From IMG/VR virus record IMGVR_UViG_3300027782_000167, positions 1 through 38,732 of that record: a stretch of DNA of 38,732 nt; one strand, 5' to 3'. This document shows, piece by piece, positions 30,355-38,152 of the stretch. The stretch comes from a virus. Both the position numbers and the translations under genes were made by a program. Under the pieces are notes generated by a model. It saw nothing but the letters and a program-made list of their open reading frames with translations. It searched no databases and had not been told where the DNA came from. The first letter of the stretch is position 1, and each line of letters starts with the position of its first letter.

Positions 30355-32648
30355 GCAACGGTACAAAAGTAGTTAAGAGAAGTGGTGATAATGAACCTCT
30401 TGATCTAAATAAACTTCACTTGATGGTTGAGGAGGCATGTAGGGACCTCTCTGGTGTTTCTGCATCACAGGTTGAGATGCAATCTGGTATTCAATTTTAT
30501 GATGGAATCACCACAGCAGAAATTCAGGAGATTTTAATTCGTTCTGCTTCTGATTTGATTGATTTAGATAATCCAAATTATCAGTTTGTTGCAGCAAGAC
30601 TACTTCTGTTTTCTGTAAGAAAATCTTTGTATGGAAGAGTTCAAGACCATCCTAATTTTGTTGAACACATTAATAGTTGTGTAGATGCTGGAGTTTATGA
30701 TTCAGAAATTTTGACCAATTATACGAAAGAAGAACTTGATAGACTTGGTAGTTATATCAAGCATAGTAGAGATTATCTTTTCACCTATGCTGGTCTTCGT
30801 CAAGTAGTTGATAAGTATTTGGTCCAAGACCGCAGCAGCGGACAAGTATATGAAACTCCACAATTCATGTATATGATGATTGCTGCTACTATCTTTGCTA
30901 GATATTCAAAGGAAACACGTCTTTCATACATCAAGAGATACTATGACGCAATCTCCAAACACAAAATCAACATCCCAACTCCCATCATGGCAGGAGTTAG
31001 AACACCACTTCGTCAATTTGCAAGTTGTGTTCTTGTTGATGTTGACGACACCTTGGATAGCATCTTCAGTAGTGATATGGCTATTGGGAGGTATGTTGCT
31101 CAAAGAGCAGGCATCGGCATCAACGCAGGTCGCATCCGTGGCATCAACGCTAAAATCAGAGGCGGAGAGGTACAGCACACAGGTGTGGTCCCCTTCCTTA
31201 AAAAGTTTGAATCAACTGTGCGATGCTGCACACAAAACGGCATCAGAGGTGGTTCTGCTACAGTTTTCTTTCCTATCTGGCATCAAGAAATAGAAGATAT
31301 TCTAGTTCTTAAAAATAATAAAGGAACCGAAGATAATCGTGTTCGCAAATTAGATTATGGAATCCAAATCTCCAAACTGTTCTATGAAAGATTCATCAAG
31401 AATGAAGAGATTTCACTCTTCTCTCCACACTCAGTTCCTGGGTTGTATGATGCTTTTGGCACTGATTCATTTGACGGGTTATATGTGGATGCAGAACAAG
31501 ATGAGTCTATTCCAAGAAAAACGATTGGAGCACAAGAACTTTTTCTGGACCTTCTGAAGGAAAGGGCAGAGACTGGTCGTATTTACATTATGAATATTGA
31601 CCACTGCAACTCTCATTCATCCTTTATGGATAAAGTTGAGATGAGTAACCTTTGTATGGAAATTACACTCCCCACAATCCCACTTCAACATATTGATGAC
31701 CCTAATGGTGAGATTGCACTTTGTATTCTTTCTGCTATTAATGTTGGTAAAGTAAAATCAGATGAAGAGTTTGAGGATCTTTGTAATCTTTCTGTTCGTG
31801 GTTTGGAAGAATTGATTGATTATCAAAATTATCCCGTAGTTGCTGCAGAGATTGGAACTAAAGCACGTAGGTCTTTGGGTGTTGGATACATTGGGTTGGC
31901 ACATTATCTTGCTAAACTTGGATTTAATTATGATACTCAAGAATCTTGGGATGCAGTTCATCAATTGTCTGAATCATTCCAATATTTCCTTCTTAAAGCA
32001 TCAAATGAAGTTGCTAAAGAAAAGGGTGCTTGTGAATATTTCAATCGTACTAAATATTCACAAGGTATTCTTCCTATTGATACTTACAAGAAAGATGTAG
32101 ATGAAGTGTCTTCTGTTCCTCTTCAGCACGATTGGGAAGTACTAAGACAGTCAATTAAAGAGTTTGGATTGAGACACTCTACTCTTACAGCACAAATGCC
32201 ATCAGAATCAAGTTCTGTAGTTTCAAATGCAACTAATGGAATTGAACCTCCTCGTGGATTCTTATCAATTAAGAAATCTAAAAAAGGACCTCTCAAACAG
32301 ATTGTTCCACAGTATCAACATCTTAAAAACAACTATACGTTGCTTTGGGATATGCCTAGCAATCGTGGGTATATTAATATTGTTGCAGTTATGCAGAAGT
32401 TCTTTGATCAAGCAATTTCTGGAAACTGGTCGTATAATCCAGAGAATTATGCCAATAATGAAGTTCCTGTTAGCGTAATGGCACAAGATATGCTTACTTG
32501 TTTTAAACTGGGGCATAAGACGGCATATTATCAAAATACATATGATAATAAGACTGATGAAGTTAAGGAAGATAAAGTAAGTATTGATGATTTAGTTAAA
32601 GAACTTTTAGAAGGTGGAGAAGAAGATTGTGAATCCTGTAAAATTTAG
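30351..32648 (+). CDS. nrdA: Ribonucleotide reductase large subunit NrdA (class Ia)
   Basis: Converts ribonucleotides to deoxyribonucleotides for phage DNA synthesis. About 765 residues: an N-terminal ATP-cone-like region (KVVKRSGDNEPLDLNKLH), the CVLVDVDDTLDSI segment with the first active-site Cys, the loop RAGIGINAGRIR, NIDHCNSHSSFMDKVEMSNL followed by CMEITLP (active-site N, C, E), the SSVVSNATNGIEPPRG motif, and a C-terminal CESCKI with the redox Cys pair. The ATG at 30351, in an ATGA overlap with gp61, is preferred; an ATG at 30339 would add four residues. NrdB follows directly. Confidence 0.95.
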   Translation: MSNGTKVVKRSGDNEPLDLNKLHLMVEEACRDLSGVSASQVEMQSGIQFYDGITTAEIQEILIRSASDLIDLDNPNYQFVAARLLLFSVRKSLYGRVQDHPNFVEHINSCVDAGVYDSEILTNYTKEELDRLGSYIKHSRDYLFTYAGLRQVVDKYLVQDRSSGQVYETPQFMYMMIAATIFARYSKETRLSYIKRYYDAISKHKINIPTPIMAGVRTPLRQFASCVLVDVDDTLDSIFSSDMAIGRYVAQRAGIGINAGRIRGINAKIRGGEVQHTGVVPFLKKFESTVRCCTQNGIRGGSATVFFPIWHQEIEDILVLKNNKGTEDNRVRKLDYGIQISKLFYERFIKNEEISLFSPHSVPGLYDAFGTDSFDGLYVDAEQDESIPRKTIGAQELFLDLLKERAETGRIYIMNIDHCNSHSSFMDKVEMSNLCMEITLPTIPLQHIDDPNGEIALCILSAINVGKVKSDEEFEDLCNLSVRGLEELIDYQNYPVVAAEIGTKARRSLGVGYIGLAHYLAKLGFNYDTQESWDAVHQLSESFQYFLLKASNEVAKEKGACEYFNRTKYSQGILPIDTYKKDVDEVSSVPLQHDWEVLRQSIKEFGLRHSTLTAQMPSESSSVVSNATNGIEPPRGFLSIKKSKKGPLKQIVPQYQHLKNNYTLLWDMPSNRGYINIVAVMQKFFDQAISGNWSYNPENYANNEVPVSVMAQDMLTCFKLGHKTAYYQNTYDNKTDEVKEDKVSIDDLVKELLEGGEEDCESCKI

Positions 32649-32682
32649 AACCACTGCAGAGAAAGAAAAAATGATTGAAGGA

Positions 32683-33813
32683 ATGACCGTATTTAATACT
32701 CAAGAGGTAGATGCCAAAAAGCAACCTATGTTTTTTGGTGCTCCTCTTGGAGTTCAAAGATATGATTCTTACAAGTATCCTGTCTTTGATAAACTGACTC
32801 AACAGCAGTTGGGATATTTCTGGAGACCAGAAGAAGTTTCTTTACAGAAAGATCGTGCGGATTATCAAACTCTTCGTCCAGAACAAAAGCACATCTTCAC
32901 TTCTAATTTGAAGTATCAAATTCTTTTGGATTCAGTTCAGGGTCGTGGTCCTGGAATGGCTTTTACACCTTATTGTTCCCTTCCAGAATTGGAAGCGTGT
33001 ATGAAGGTTTGGGAATTTATGGAAATGATTCATAGTCGTTCCTATACATACATTATTAAGAATGTTTACTCTGATCCCACAGAAGTCTTTGATTCTATTT
33101 TGAGTAATGAAAAAATTCTTGAACGGGCATCATCAGTAACTGGCGCTTATGATGATTTTATTAATTCCGCACAACATTATGGAAACTCAAATCTTTGGGT
33201 TCACGCACAAGAAGGTGCTGGAACTGCAAAGGATGAAAGATATGAACTCAAAAGAAAACTCTATCGTGCAGTAGCAAATGTCAACATTCTCGAAGGTATC
33301 AGATTTTATGTCTCTTTCGCTTGCTCGTTTGCGTTTGGTGAACTCAAACTTATGGAAGGATCCGCTAAAATTATCTCTCTCATCGCAAGAGACGAAAATC
33401 AGCACCTTGTTATTACTCAAAACATCCTCAATAAATGGCGTGAAGGAGATGATCCAGAAATGCAACAAATTGCTAAGGAAGAAGAGGAATGGGTAAAAGG
33501 TGCCTTTGAGAATTGTGTAAATGAGGAAAAGAGGTGGGCAGAATATTTGTTCAAAGATGGTTCAATGATTGGATTGAACGACAAACTTCTTTGGAGTTAT
33601 GTTGAGTGGATTGCGAATCGTCGTATGAAGTCTATTGGTATTAAACCACTTTATGATATTGCTGCTAAAAACAATCCACTCCCTTGGACTTCTCATTGGA
33701 TTGAATCTAAATCAGTTCAAATCGCACCACAGGAAACGGAAATTACTTCGTATTTGGTTGGTGGAATTAAACACGATGTAAATATTGATACGTTTAGTGG
33801 ATTTCAACTGTGA
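32683..33813 (+). CDS. nrdB: Ribonucleotide reductase small subunit NrdB
   Basis: Di-iron radical-generating subunit, 376 residues from this start. The N-terminus MTVFNTQEVDAKKQPMFFG aligns with T4 NrdB (MSTVFNTNPVDVLNQPMFFG), which decides the start over the upstream ATG at 32671 and GTG codons at 32614 and 32629; those starts have better ribosome-site spacing, so some doubt remains. Metal and radical residues are visible in WEFMEMIHSRSYTYI (Glu, His, radical Tyr), IRFYVSFACSFAF, and IARDENQHL. It pairs with NrdA upstream and ends before a terminator. Confidence 0.94.
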   Translation: MTVFNTQEVDAKKQPMFFGAPLGVQRYDSYKYPVFDKLTQQQLGYFWRPEEVSLQKDRADYQTLRPEQKHIFTSNLKYQILLDSVQGRGPGMAFTPYCSLPELEACMKVWEFMEMIHSRSYTYIIKNVYSDPTEVFDSILSNEKILERASSVTGAYDDFINSAQHYGNSNLWVHAQEGAGTAKDERYELKRKLYRAVANVNILEGIRFYVSFACSFAFGELKLMEGSAKIISLIARDENQHLVITQNILNKWREGDDPEMQQIAKEEEEWVKGAFENCVNEEKRWAEYLFKDGSMIGLNDKLLWSYVEWIANRRMKSIGIKPLYDIAAKNNPLPWTSHWIESKSVQIAPQETEITSYLVGGIKHDVNIDTFSGFQL

Positions 33814-33816
33814 TTT

Positions 33817-33841
33817 GAGGGGGTTTGACCCCTCTTTTTTT
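33817..33841 (+). terminator. Rho-independent terminator after nrdB
   Basis: GAGGGG and CCCCTC form a 6-bp stem with a GTTTGA loop, then about eight T that run into the next late promoter. Confidence 0.9.
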
Positions 33842-33849
33842 TATAAATA
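33842..33849 (+). promoter_or_regulatory. T4-type late promoter (TATAAATA) for the HAD-fusion gene
   Basis: Exact TATAAATA whose first T is the last base of the terminator T run; the ATG of the next gene is 24 bases downstream with AAGAAGG between. Confidence 0.8.
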
Positions 33850-33872
33850 AAAAGAAGGTATTGCTTACTCAT

Positions 33873-35495
33873 ATGTCTGGAATTTCTAAGTTCAAGAGAA
33901 TTTATAGTGAAGGTGTTGCGGCAGAACATCCAGATGTTGCGGGGCAGAAAGAATTTGCGAATAGGGCAGATGCCGAAATTACTCGTAGAAGAAAAGAAAG
34001 AGCAAAAAAGGGTGGACCACAACTTCCTGGTTTTGTTCCGTCAGTAAAGAAAGAGGAAGTAGAACTTGATGAAAAGATTGATGTGGGTGCTGATGCTGGT
34101 GCGACAATCAGTGATTTCGTCCATTCAAAGAGTGCTACATTCAAAGGTGATAGTAAGAAGCAAAGAATTAAGAGAGCACTTGGTGCTTATTATGCGGCAC
34201 AAAAAGAAGAAACAGAAAACATTTATAATTATGTAATTGAAGCATTAGTTGATGCTGATTTCGCACAAGATTATGAGACTGCTGAAAATATGTTTGAGTG
34301 TATGAGTGATGAATTCGTAGCAGTTATCCTTGAAGATTATATTGAAGAGAAAGCAAGAGGAACTAGACCAAAGAAAACAATTCACGCATATGATGTAGAT
34401 GAGACCTTATTTGGTCACGGCAAGAAAGGCAAACCAAATGTTCAGGTTCATGTAAAGGACGCATCTGGGAAAAGAATTCAAAGTTTGAGTAATCAAGAGT
34501 TTAATACTCATAAACTTGATAAAGATAAGGGACATTCTTATGATTTTAGTGAATTCCAAAGTGCTAAAACTTTCTCAAAAACTTCTACTCCAAACAAAAA
34601 AATAATTAAAGATGTTAAGAGAAAACAAGCAAGGGGACAAAACGTTCATATAATTACTGCTCGTTCTAAATTTGATAAACCAAGTGAATTCCAAGGACAC
34701 TTGAAGAAGCACGGTGTTGATGTTCCTATGAATAAAATTCATTATACTGGTGGAATGAAAGGTAGTGATGTTGGGAAGAAAAAAGTAGATACGGCAAAAG
34801 GAATTGCAAAGCAGAGTGGTGCTAAGACAACTCATATGTATGATGATGCTGCAAAAGTTAATAATGCATTTGAGAAAGAGAAACAAAACAACCCAACTTC
34901 TACAAAAATTAAAACTCACTTAGCAAAACCAAATGCATCTGGTGAGACGACACTTCGTTCTTATCAAGCAACAAAAGGTGGAAGAACTAGTGATAATACA
35001 CCATCAACTACAAAACAAACACAAAGAGCACGTAAAAAAGCAAGAAAGAATATGGGAGAAGAAGTATCTTCTTATGAATACTGGAAACAGTTTGTAGGAG
35101 AAGCTGCTTATACTGGTGGTCCAGTTGGAAGAAGTGAAATGATTGCTTCAAATAATGAAAGAGCAAAACAATCTTCAACGTCTTCATCTCCAACATCAAC
35201 TACTACTAGACCTGGAACAACACCAACATCAACTACTACTAGACCTGGAACAACACCAAAACCTCAATCATCAACTGGTGGTCTTTTGGGTTCATTAGAT
35301 AAACTTGCTAGAGATACTGCTGGTAAAGTTGGAGAAAAAATAGGAAGAAATAAAACTGGAAATATTCCTATTATTAGTGATATTGGTGGTGCTGTTGGTA
35401 GACAGAAAGGTACGGATATGTATGATAAGGTTACTGCTCCTTTTAGAAAGGAAGAAGTGTCTTCTTATGAGTACTGGAAACAGTTTGTTGATTGA
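33873..35495 (+). CDS. HAD-family phosphatase fusion protein with CTS-like internal segments
   Basis: 540 residues. Residues 1-60 are basic (MSGISKFKRIYSEG). Residues about 60-112 hold a block (TISDFVHSKSATFKGDSKKQ, RALGAYYAAQ) I associate with cyanophage virion proteins. At 118-158 lies a helical module ending MSDEFVAVILED. Residues 169-345 are a HAD domain: YDVDETLF (D174, D176), IITARSKF (T262), a Lys near 303, and MYDDAAK (D324, D325). The tail is basic and Ser/Thr/Pro-rich, with SYEYWKQFVGEA (401-412) and an ending in SYEYWKQFVD. The open frame reaches back to 33825, but the ATG at 33873 lies properly after the promoter. Substrate unknown. Confidence 0.82.
   Translation: MSGISKFKRIYSEGVAAEHPDVAGQKEFANRADAEITRRRKERAKKGGPQLPGFVPSVKKEEVELDEKIDVGADAGATISDFVHSKSATFKGDSKKQRIKRALGAYYAAQKEETENIYNYVIEALVDADFAQDYETAENMFECMSDEFVAVILEDYIEEKARGTRPKKTIHAYDVDETLFGHGKKGKPNVQVHVKDASGKRIQSLSNQEFNTHKLDKDKGHSYDFSEFQSAKTFSKTSTPNKKIIKDVKRKQARGQNVHIITARSKFDKPSEFQGHLKKHGVDVPMNKIHYTGGMKGSDVGKKKVDTAKGIAKQSGAKTTHMYDDAAKVNNAFEKEKQNNPTSTKIKTHLAKPNASGETTLRSYQATKGGRTSDNTPSTTKQTQRARKKARKNMGEEVSSYEYWKQFVGEAAYTGGPVGRSEMIASNNERAKQSSTSSSPTSTTTRPGTTPTSTTTRPGTTPKPQSSTGGLLGSLDKLARDTAGKVGEKIGRNKTGNIPIISDIGGAVGRQKGTDMYDKVTAPFRKEEVSSYEYWKQFVD
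35060..35092 (+). repeat. First copy of a repeated coding segment (EEVSSYEYWKQFV)
   Basis: This stretch and 35454-35488, at the end of the same gene, are nearly identical in DNA (gaagtatcttcttatgaata versus gaagtgtcttcttatgagta, then the shared ctggaaacagtttg). They encode the same 13 residues; the second copy ends the protein. Confidence 0.8.
35190..35255 (+). repeat. Perfect 33-base tandem duplication in the HAD-fusion gene
   Basis: Two identical 33-base units beginning ccaacatcaactactac encode the repeated PTSTTTRPGTT linker. Being identical in DNA, the duplication is recent. Confidence 0.85.
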
Positions 35496-35506
35496 TAATA
35501 AAAAAG

Positions 35507-35514
35507 AATAAATA
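35507..35514 (+). promoter_or_regulatory. Late promoter candidate (AATAAATA) for the Ala/Pro-rich gene
   Basis: AATAAATA fits the looser NATAAATA cyanophage late motif and lies 35 bases before the next ATG in the only gap between these two genes. Weaker than the exact TATAAATA sites. Confidence 0.4.
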
Positions 35515-35549
35515 AATATAGAAAAGTACTTTTTGCTGCTCCTAAGAAA

Positions 35550-37337
35550 ATGAATAAAAAAGATTTAGACGCATTGAACGAGTTATATTCAAGTGTTTAT
35601 AGTGATCCTGAGCAGTTGAATGAATATGCTGGTAGTAATTCCACCAGCCCAAATGCACAGGATTTATCCAACCAAAGACAGGCCACCCTAAAAAGAACTG
35701 GTGGTGTTTTAGGTGCTGGTGGTGGTCAAGCTGCTATGAAGGCTTTGCAAGCAAAAGGTGTTTCTCCTAGATCTGCATATGCTCAAGTTTATTCTCAAGG
35801 TGAAAAGAATTTGGATAATCCAAAACCTGCAGTAGCTAAACCTGCAGTACCTAAACCTGCAGTACCTAAACCTGCAGTAACACCAGCAGCATCTACAACA
35901 AGACCAGCATCAGCACCCGCAACAAGACCAACAGCATCTACATCACCAGGAACACCCAAAGTTGCTCCAACAAAACCAACAGGTTCTCCAATGGACCAAT
36001 GGAGAGCAGCAAATCCAAAACTTGCTGCTGCGGCAGATGAAAAAGCAAGAATTCGTGGAACTCAACAGACTGATAATCCTTTAATGAAGGATATGAGGTC
36101 AAAACTTCCAATGAACTCTCCTTCAGTTCAGTCTCCAGCAGTTGCTAAACTTGGTGCAGGTAATCAAAGTTTAGTTAACAATCCAAATGCAATTAAAGCA
36201 GCACCACCCAAACCAGCAGCACCAACACCATCTCCAGCACCTGCTCGTAATGGTTTTGGTGCTTCTACTGCACCAATGGCTGCTAAATCCAGTGTTTCGT
36301 CAGCAACTGCACCAGCAAAACCAGCAAAACCAACAGAAGCACCAAAAAGAGAAACTCAATTATTCTCTTACCAATGGCCTTCTGCAAAAACAATTAGAGA
36401 AATTGCAGGTGCTTACGCTTCAATTTACGAAGCAAAGAAAAAAGTAGACCAAGACCAAGATGGTGATAATGACTTTGCGGATGTAAGAGTTGCGAGAATG
36501 ATTGCTTCTGGTGTTCCCAAAGCAAAAGCAATTGCTATGGTGAAGGATAAGTCTTACAACGAAGAAGTTGAACTTTGGGTAAATGATCTTTTAGAAGAAG
36601 GTTATGACCTAAGTGAATATACTTGGGAAGATATGTTTGAGATTTATGAAGCAACTGCGATGGCTAAAAGAGGTTATGATGAAACCAAAATTCGTAATAA
36701 GATTGCAAAATCAACAGGTGGTGGAGAGGCTGCTGATAGAGCAACTGAATTAGAAAACAGACCAACTTTTGGAAATAAGACAAAGCAAGCATCAAGAGAA
36801 AAACTTGCAAGAACGCAGAGAGGTGATTTCCGCAGAACAACTTCTTCTGATTATGGTCTTCGTTTGGGTGCTCATAAGTCTGATGACCCTGCCGTAAAAG
36901 CAAAGCAGGCAGCAAGAGGAAAGCAAAGAAGTGCTTTGACCCCTAGAGAGAAAAAGATGCTCAATAGAGAGGCATATGAAACATACGAGTTTGTAGCATC
37001 ATATCTTTTGGAAAACAACTTTGCTTCAACCGTTGATGACGCAAATGTGATTATCAACAATATGAGTGAGGGTTGGTTTGAAAGTATTATGGAAGAAAAG
37101 AAACCTCTTCCTGTTGCTAAAATGAAAAGAAGAGAAACCGAACTTCTTGGTAGTGATGAAGAACACCTTGCAGCATTGAAGACACCTATGGGTTCTCCTG
37201 AAAGAAAAAAAGCAATGAAAAACCTTGAAAAATTTGATAATATCAATACAGCAAGAACAAGTATTTCAAAAAGAGGTGGAAAAGAACCACATGCAATGCC
37301 AGAAGTAGGTAGATATAAACCAAAAGACGAAGATTGA
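35550..37337 (+). CDS. Ala/Pro/Lys-rich probable virion or head-internal protein
   Basis: 595 residues. After a short N-terminal helix (LDALNELYSSVYSD) comes a long Ala/Pro/Thr/Lys-rich disordered region to about 270, with a repeated KPAVPKPAV. The C-terminal part has an EF-hand-like loop DQDQDGDNDFAD, helical modules EVELWVNDLLEEGYDLSEY then TWEDMFEIYEA, and YEFVASYLLENNFAST ... NMSEGWFESIMEE, which resembles a module in the 33873 protein. Several I-x-E|A sites (SIYE|A, EIYE|A) could be cut by gp21. No enzyme domain seen. The basic, modular, late-class make-up suggests a head-internal or virion protein. Confidence 0.78.
   Translation: MNKKDLDALNELYSSVYSDPEQLNEYAGSNSTSPNAQDLSNQRQATLKRTGGVLGAGGGQAAMKALQAKGVSPRSAYAQVYSQGEKNLDNPKPAVAKPAVPKPAVPKPAVTPAASTTRPASAPATRPTASTSPGTPKVAPTKPTGSPMDQWRAANPKLAAAADEKARIRGTQQTDNPLMKDMRSKLPMNSPSVQSPAVAKLGAGNQSLVNNPNAIKAAPPKPAAPTPSPAPARNGFGASTAPMAAKSSVSSATAPAKPAKPTEAPKRETQLFSYQWPSAKTIREIAGAYASIYEAKKKVDQDQDGDNDFADVRVARMIASGVPKAKAIAMVKDKSYNEEVELWVNDLLEEGYDLSEYTWEDMFEIYEATAMAKRGYDETKIRNKIAKSTGGGEAADRATELENRPTFGNKTKQASREKLARTQRGDFRRTTSSDYGLRLGAHKSDDPAVKAKQAARGKQRSALTPREKKMLNREAYETYEFVASYLLENNFASTVDDANVIINNMSEGWFESIMEEKKPLPVAKMKRRETELLGSDEEHLAALKTPMGSPERKKAMKNLEKFDNINTARTSISKRGGKEPHAMPEVGRYKPKDED
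35823..35882 (+). repeat. 15-base tandem repeat, four copies, encoding KPAV(P/A)
   Basis: Four consecutive units of aaacctgcagta plus a variable triplet (gct, cct, cct, aca), each with CTGCAG. Copy-number change by slippage would lengthen the disordered linker in steps of five residues. Confidence 0.85.
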
Positions 37338-37356
37338 TATAATATTACAACTCATT

Positions 37357-37381
37357 AAGCACCTTGACAGGTGCTTTTTTT
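37357..37381 (+). terminator. Terminator with TTGACA in its loop
   Basis: AAGCACC and GGTGCTT make a 7-bp stem; the six-base loop is exactly TTGACA; a T run follows. It ends the transcript of the Ala/Pro-rich gene. Confidence 0.88.
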
Positions 37382-37392
37382 ATGACTATAAT
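37364..37392 (+). promoter_or_regulatory. Perfect sigma-70 promoter embedded in the terminator
   Basis: TTGACA (the terminator loop), a 17-base spacer and TATAAT, an exact consensus. It drives the gene at 37455, with a leader that is copy B of the duplicated element. Confidence 0.75.
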
Positions 37393-37433
37393 CACTCTGT
37401 TAGGGTTGAAAGATAAGTTATATCTAAATAACT
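37387..37433 (+). repeat. Copy B of the duplicated promoter -10/leader element
   Basis: TATAAT then CACTCTGTTAGGGTTGAA, AGATAAGTTATATC and TAAATA; the inverted partner is at 7051-7097. As RNA it would be the first part of the leader of the gene at 37455. Confidence 0.85.
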
Positions 37434-37454
37434 TGAAGATTATTAAGGGCCCGA

Positions 37455-37901
37455 ATGAGTTATGAAAACCCTTGGTTATATCAAGGAAAAGTTTTTGAGA
37501 CGGAAGATATTGGAGAGCATTTTGGATTTGTTTATTTGATAAATTGTGAAGAAACTCAAAGGAAATATTTGGGAAGAAAATACTTTTGGTCTTTTAGAAC
37601 TCCAAAAGGAAAGAAGAGAAAAGTAAAACGAGAAAGTGATTGGAAAAATTATTATGGTTCTTGTCCTGAATTAAAAGAAGATATAAAAAAACACGGAAAG
37701 GATAAATTCCAAAGAACTATAGTGTCTCTTCATAAGACATTAGGTAAGACAAACTACGAAGAGACAAGGCAATTATTTTTAAATAACGTCCTGACGGAAG
37801 CACTTGACAATGGTATTCCTGCGTACTATAATTCGAATGTCATGAATCGATATTTCAGGAAGGATTACTTTAATGCGACTTCACCTCAAAAAAATCTGTA
37901 A
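37455..37901 (+). CDS. GIY-YIG-like endonuclease candidate
   Basis: 148 residues. EHFGFVYLINCEETQRKYLGRKYF (from about residue 21) has the GIY...YIG layout (G-F-V-Y ... Y-L-G-R-K). It is followed by a basic loop, SDWKNYYGSCPELKEDI, a HGKDKFQRTIVSL strand, and NYEETRQLF with a possible catalytic Glu, the arrangement of small phage GIY-YIG-type nucleases. The match is by pattern only. It is the first gene after a consensus promoter and may be expressed early. Its last 29 bases overlap the next gene in another frame. Confidence 0.68.
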   Translation: MSYENPWLYQGKVFETEDIGEHFGFVYLINCEETQRKYLGRKYFWSFRTPKGKKRKVKRESDWKNYYGSCPELKEDIKKHGKDKFQRTIVSLHKTLGKTNYEETRQLFLNNVLTEALDNGIPAYYNSNVMNRYFRKDYFNATSPQKNL

Positions 37902-38067
37902 TGATACAATACAACAACATATCAATCGTATGCATGATTTGTGTGAAGATGGTAGAGCAAAAGATGCGGAATGTATCTATAGTGAAATCCGTGATTGGGT
38001 AATTCAAAAAGAAAACCTTGAAGTATTATCACTTGATTATATCAGTGGAAACTTTTTAGATTTTTAA
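37873..38067 (+). CDS. Small acidic/helical protein
   Basis: 64 residues, with IQQHINRMHDLCEDGRAKDAECIYSEIRDWV forming two likely helices (two segments: QHINRMHDLCEDG and DAECIYSEIRDWV). No family recognised. The ATG at 37873 lies in the end of the nuclease-like gene; an ATG at 37930 would give a shorter product starting MHDLCEDG. Co-transcribed with the upstream gene. Confidence 0.62.
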   Translation: MRLHLKKICNDTIQQHINRMHDLCEDGRAKDAECIYSEIRDWVIQKENLEVLSLDYISGNFLDF

Positions 38068-38092
38068 CCATTTCTAAATACTCTGATATAAT
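38064..38092 (+). promoter_or_regulatory. Sigma-70-like promoter candidate before the mini-ORF/lysozyme genes
   Basis: TTAACC (4 of 6), a 17-base spacer and an exact TATAAT, at the start of the 169-base gap. A small AATCC/GGATT hairpin (about 38105-38120) follows in the leader. The rest of the gap up to 38152 holds nothing I can name. Confidence 0.5.
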
Positions 38093-38152
38093 GTAAAAAT
38101 CCATTTTTGGATTCCTATTATGAGTAGGTTTTAATATTATGAGAATTTGATC

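Noticed and set aside
33825-33853. Sigma-70 promoter TTGACC-N17-TAAAAA in the nrdB terminator, analogous to the two composites
   Set aside because: Both boxes are weaker and the -10 lies on top of an exact TATAAATA late promoter, which explains the site better; kept only as a loop-motif similarity.
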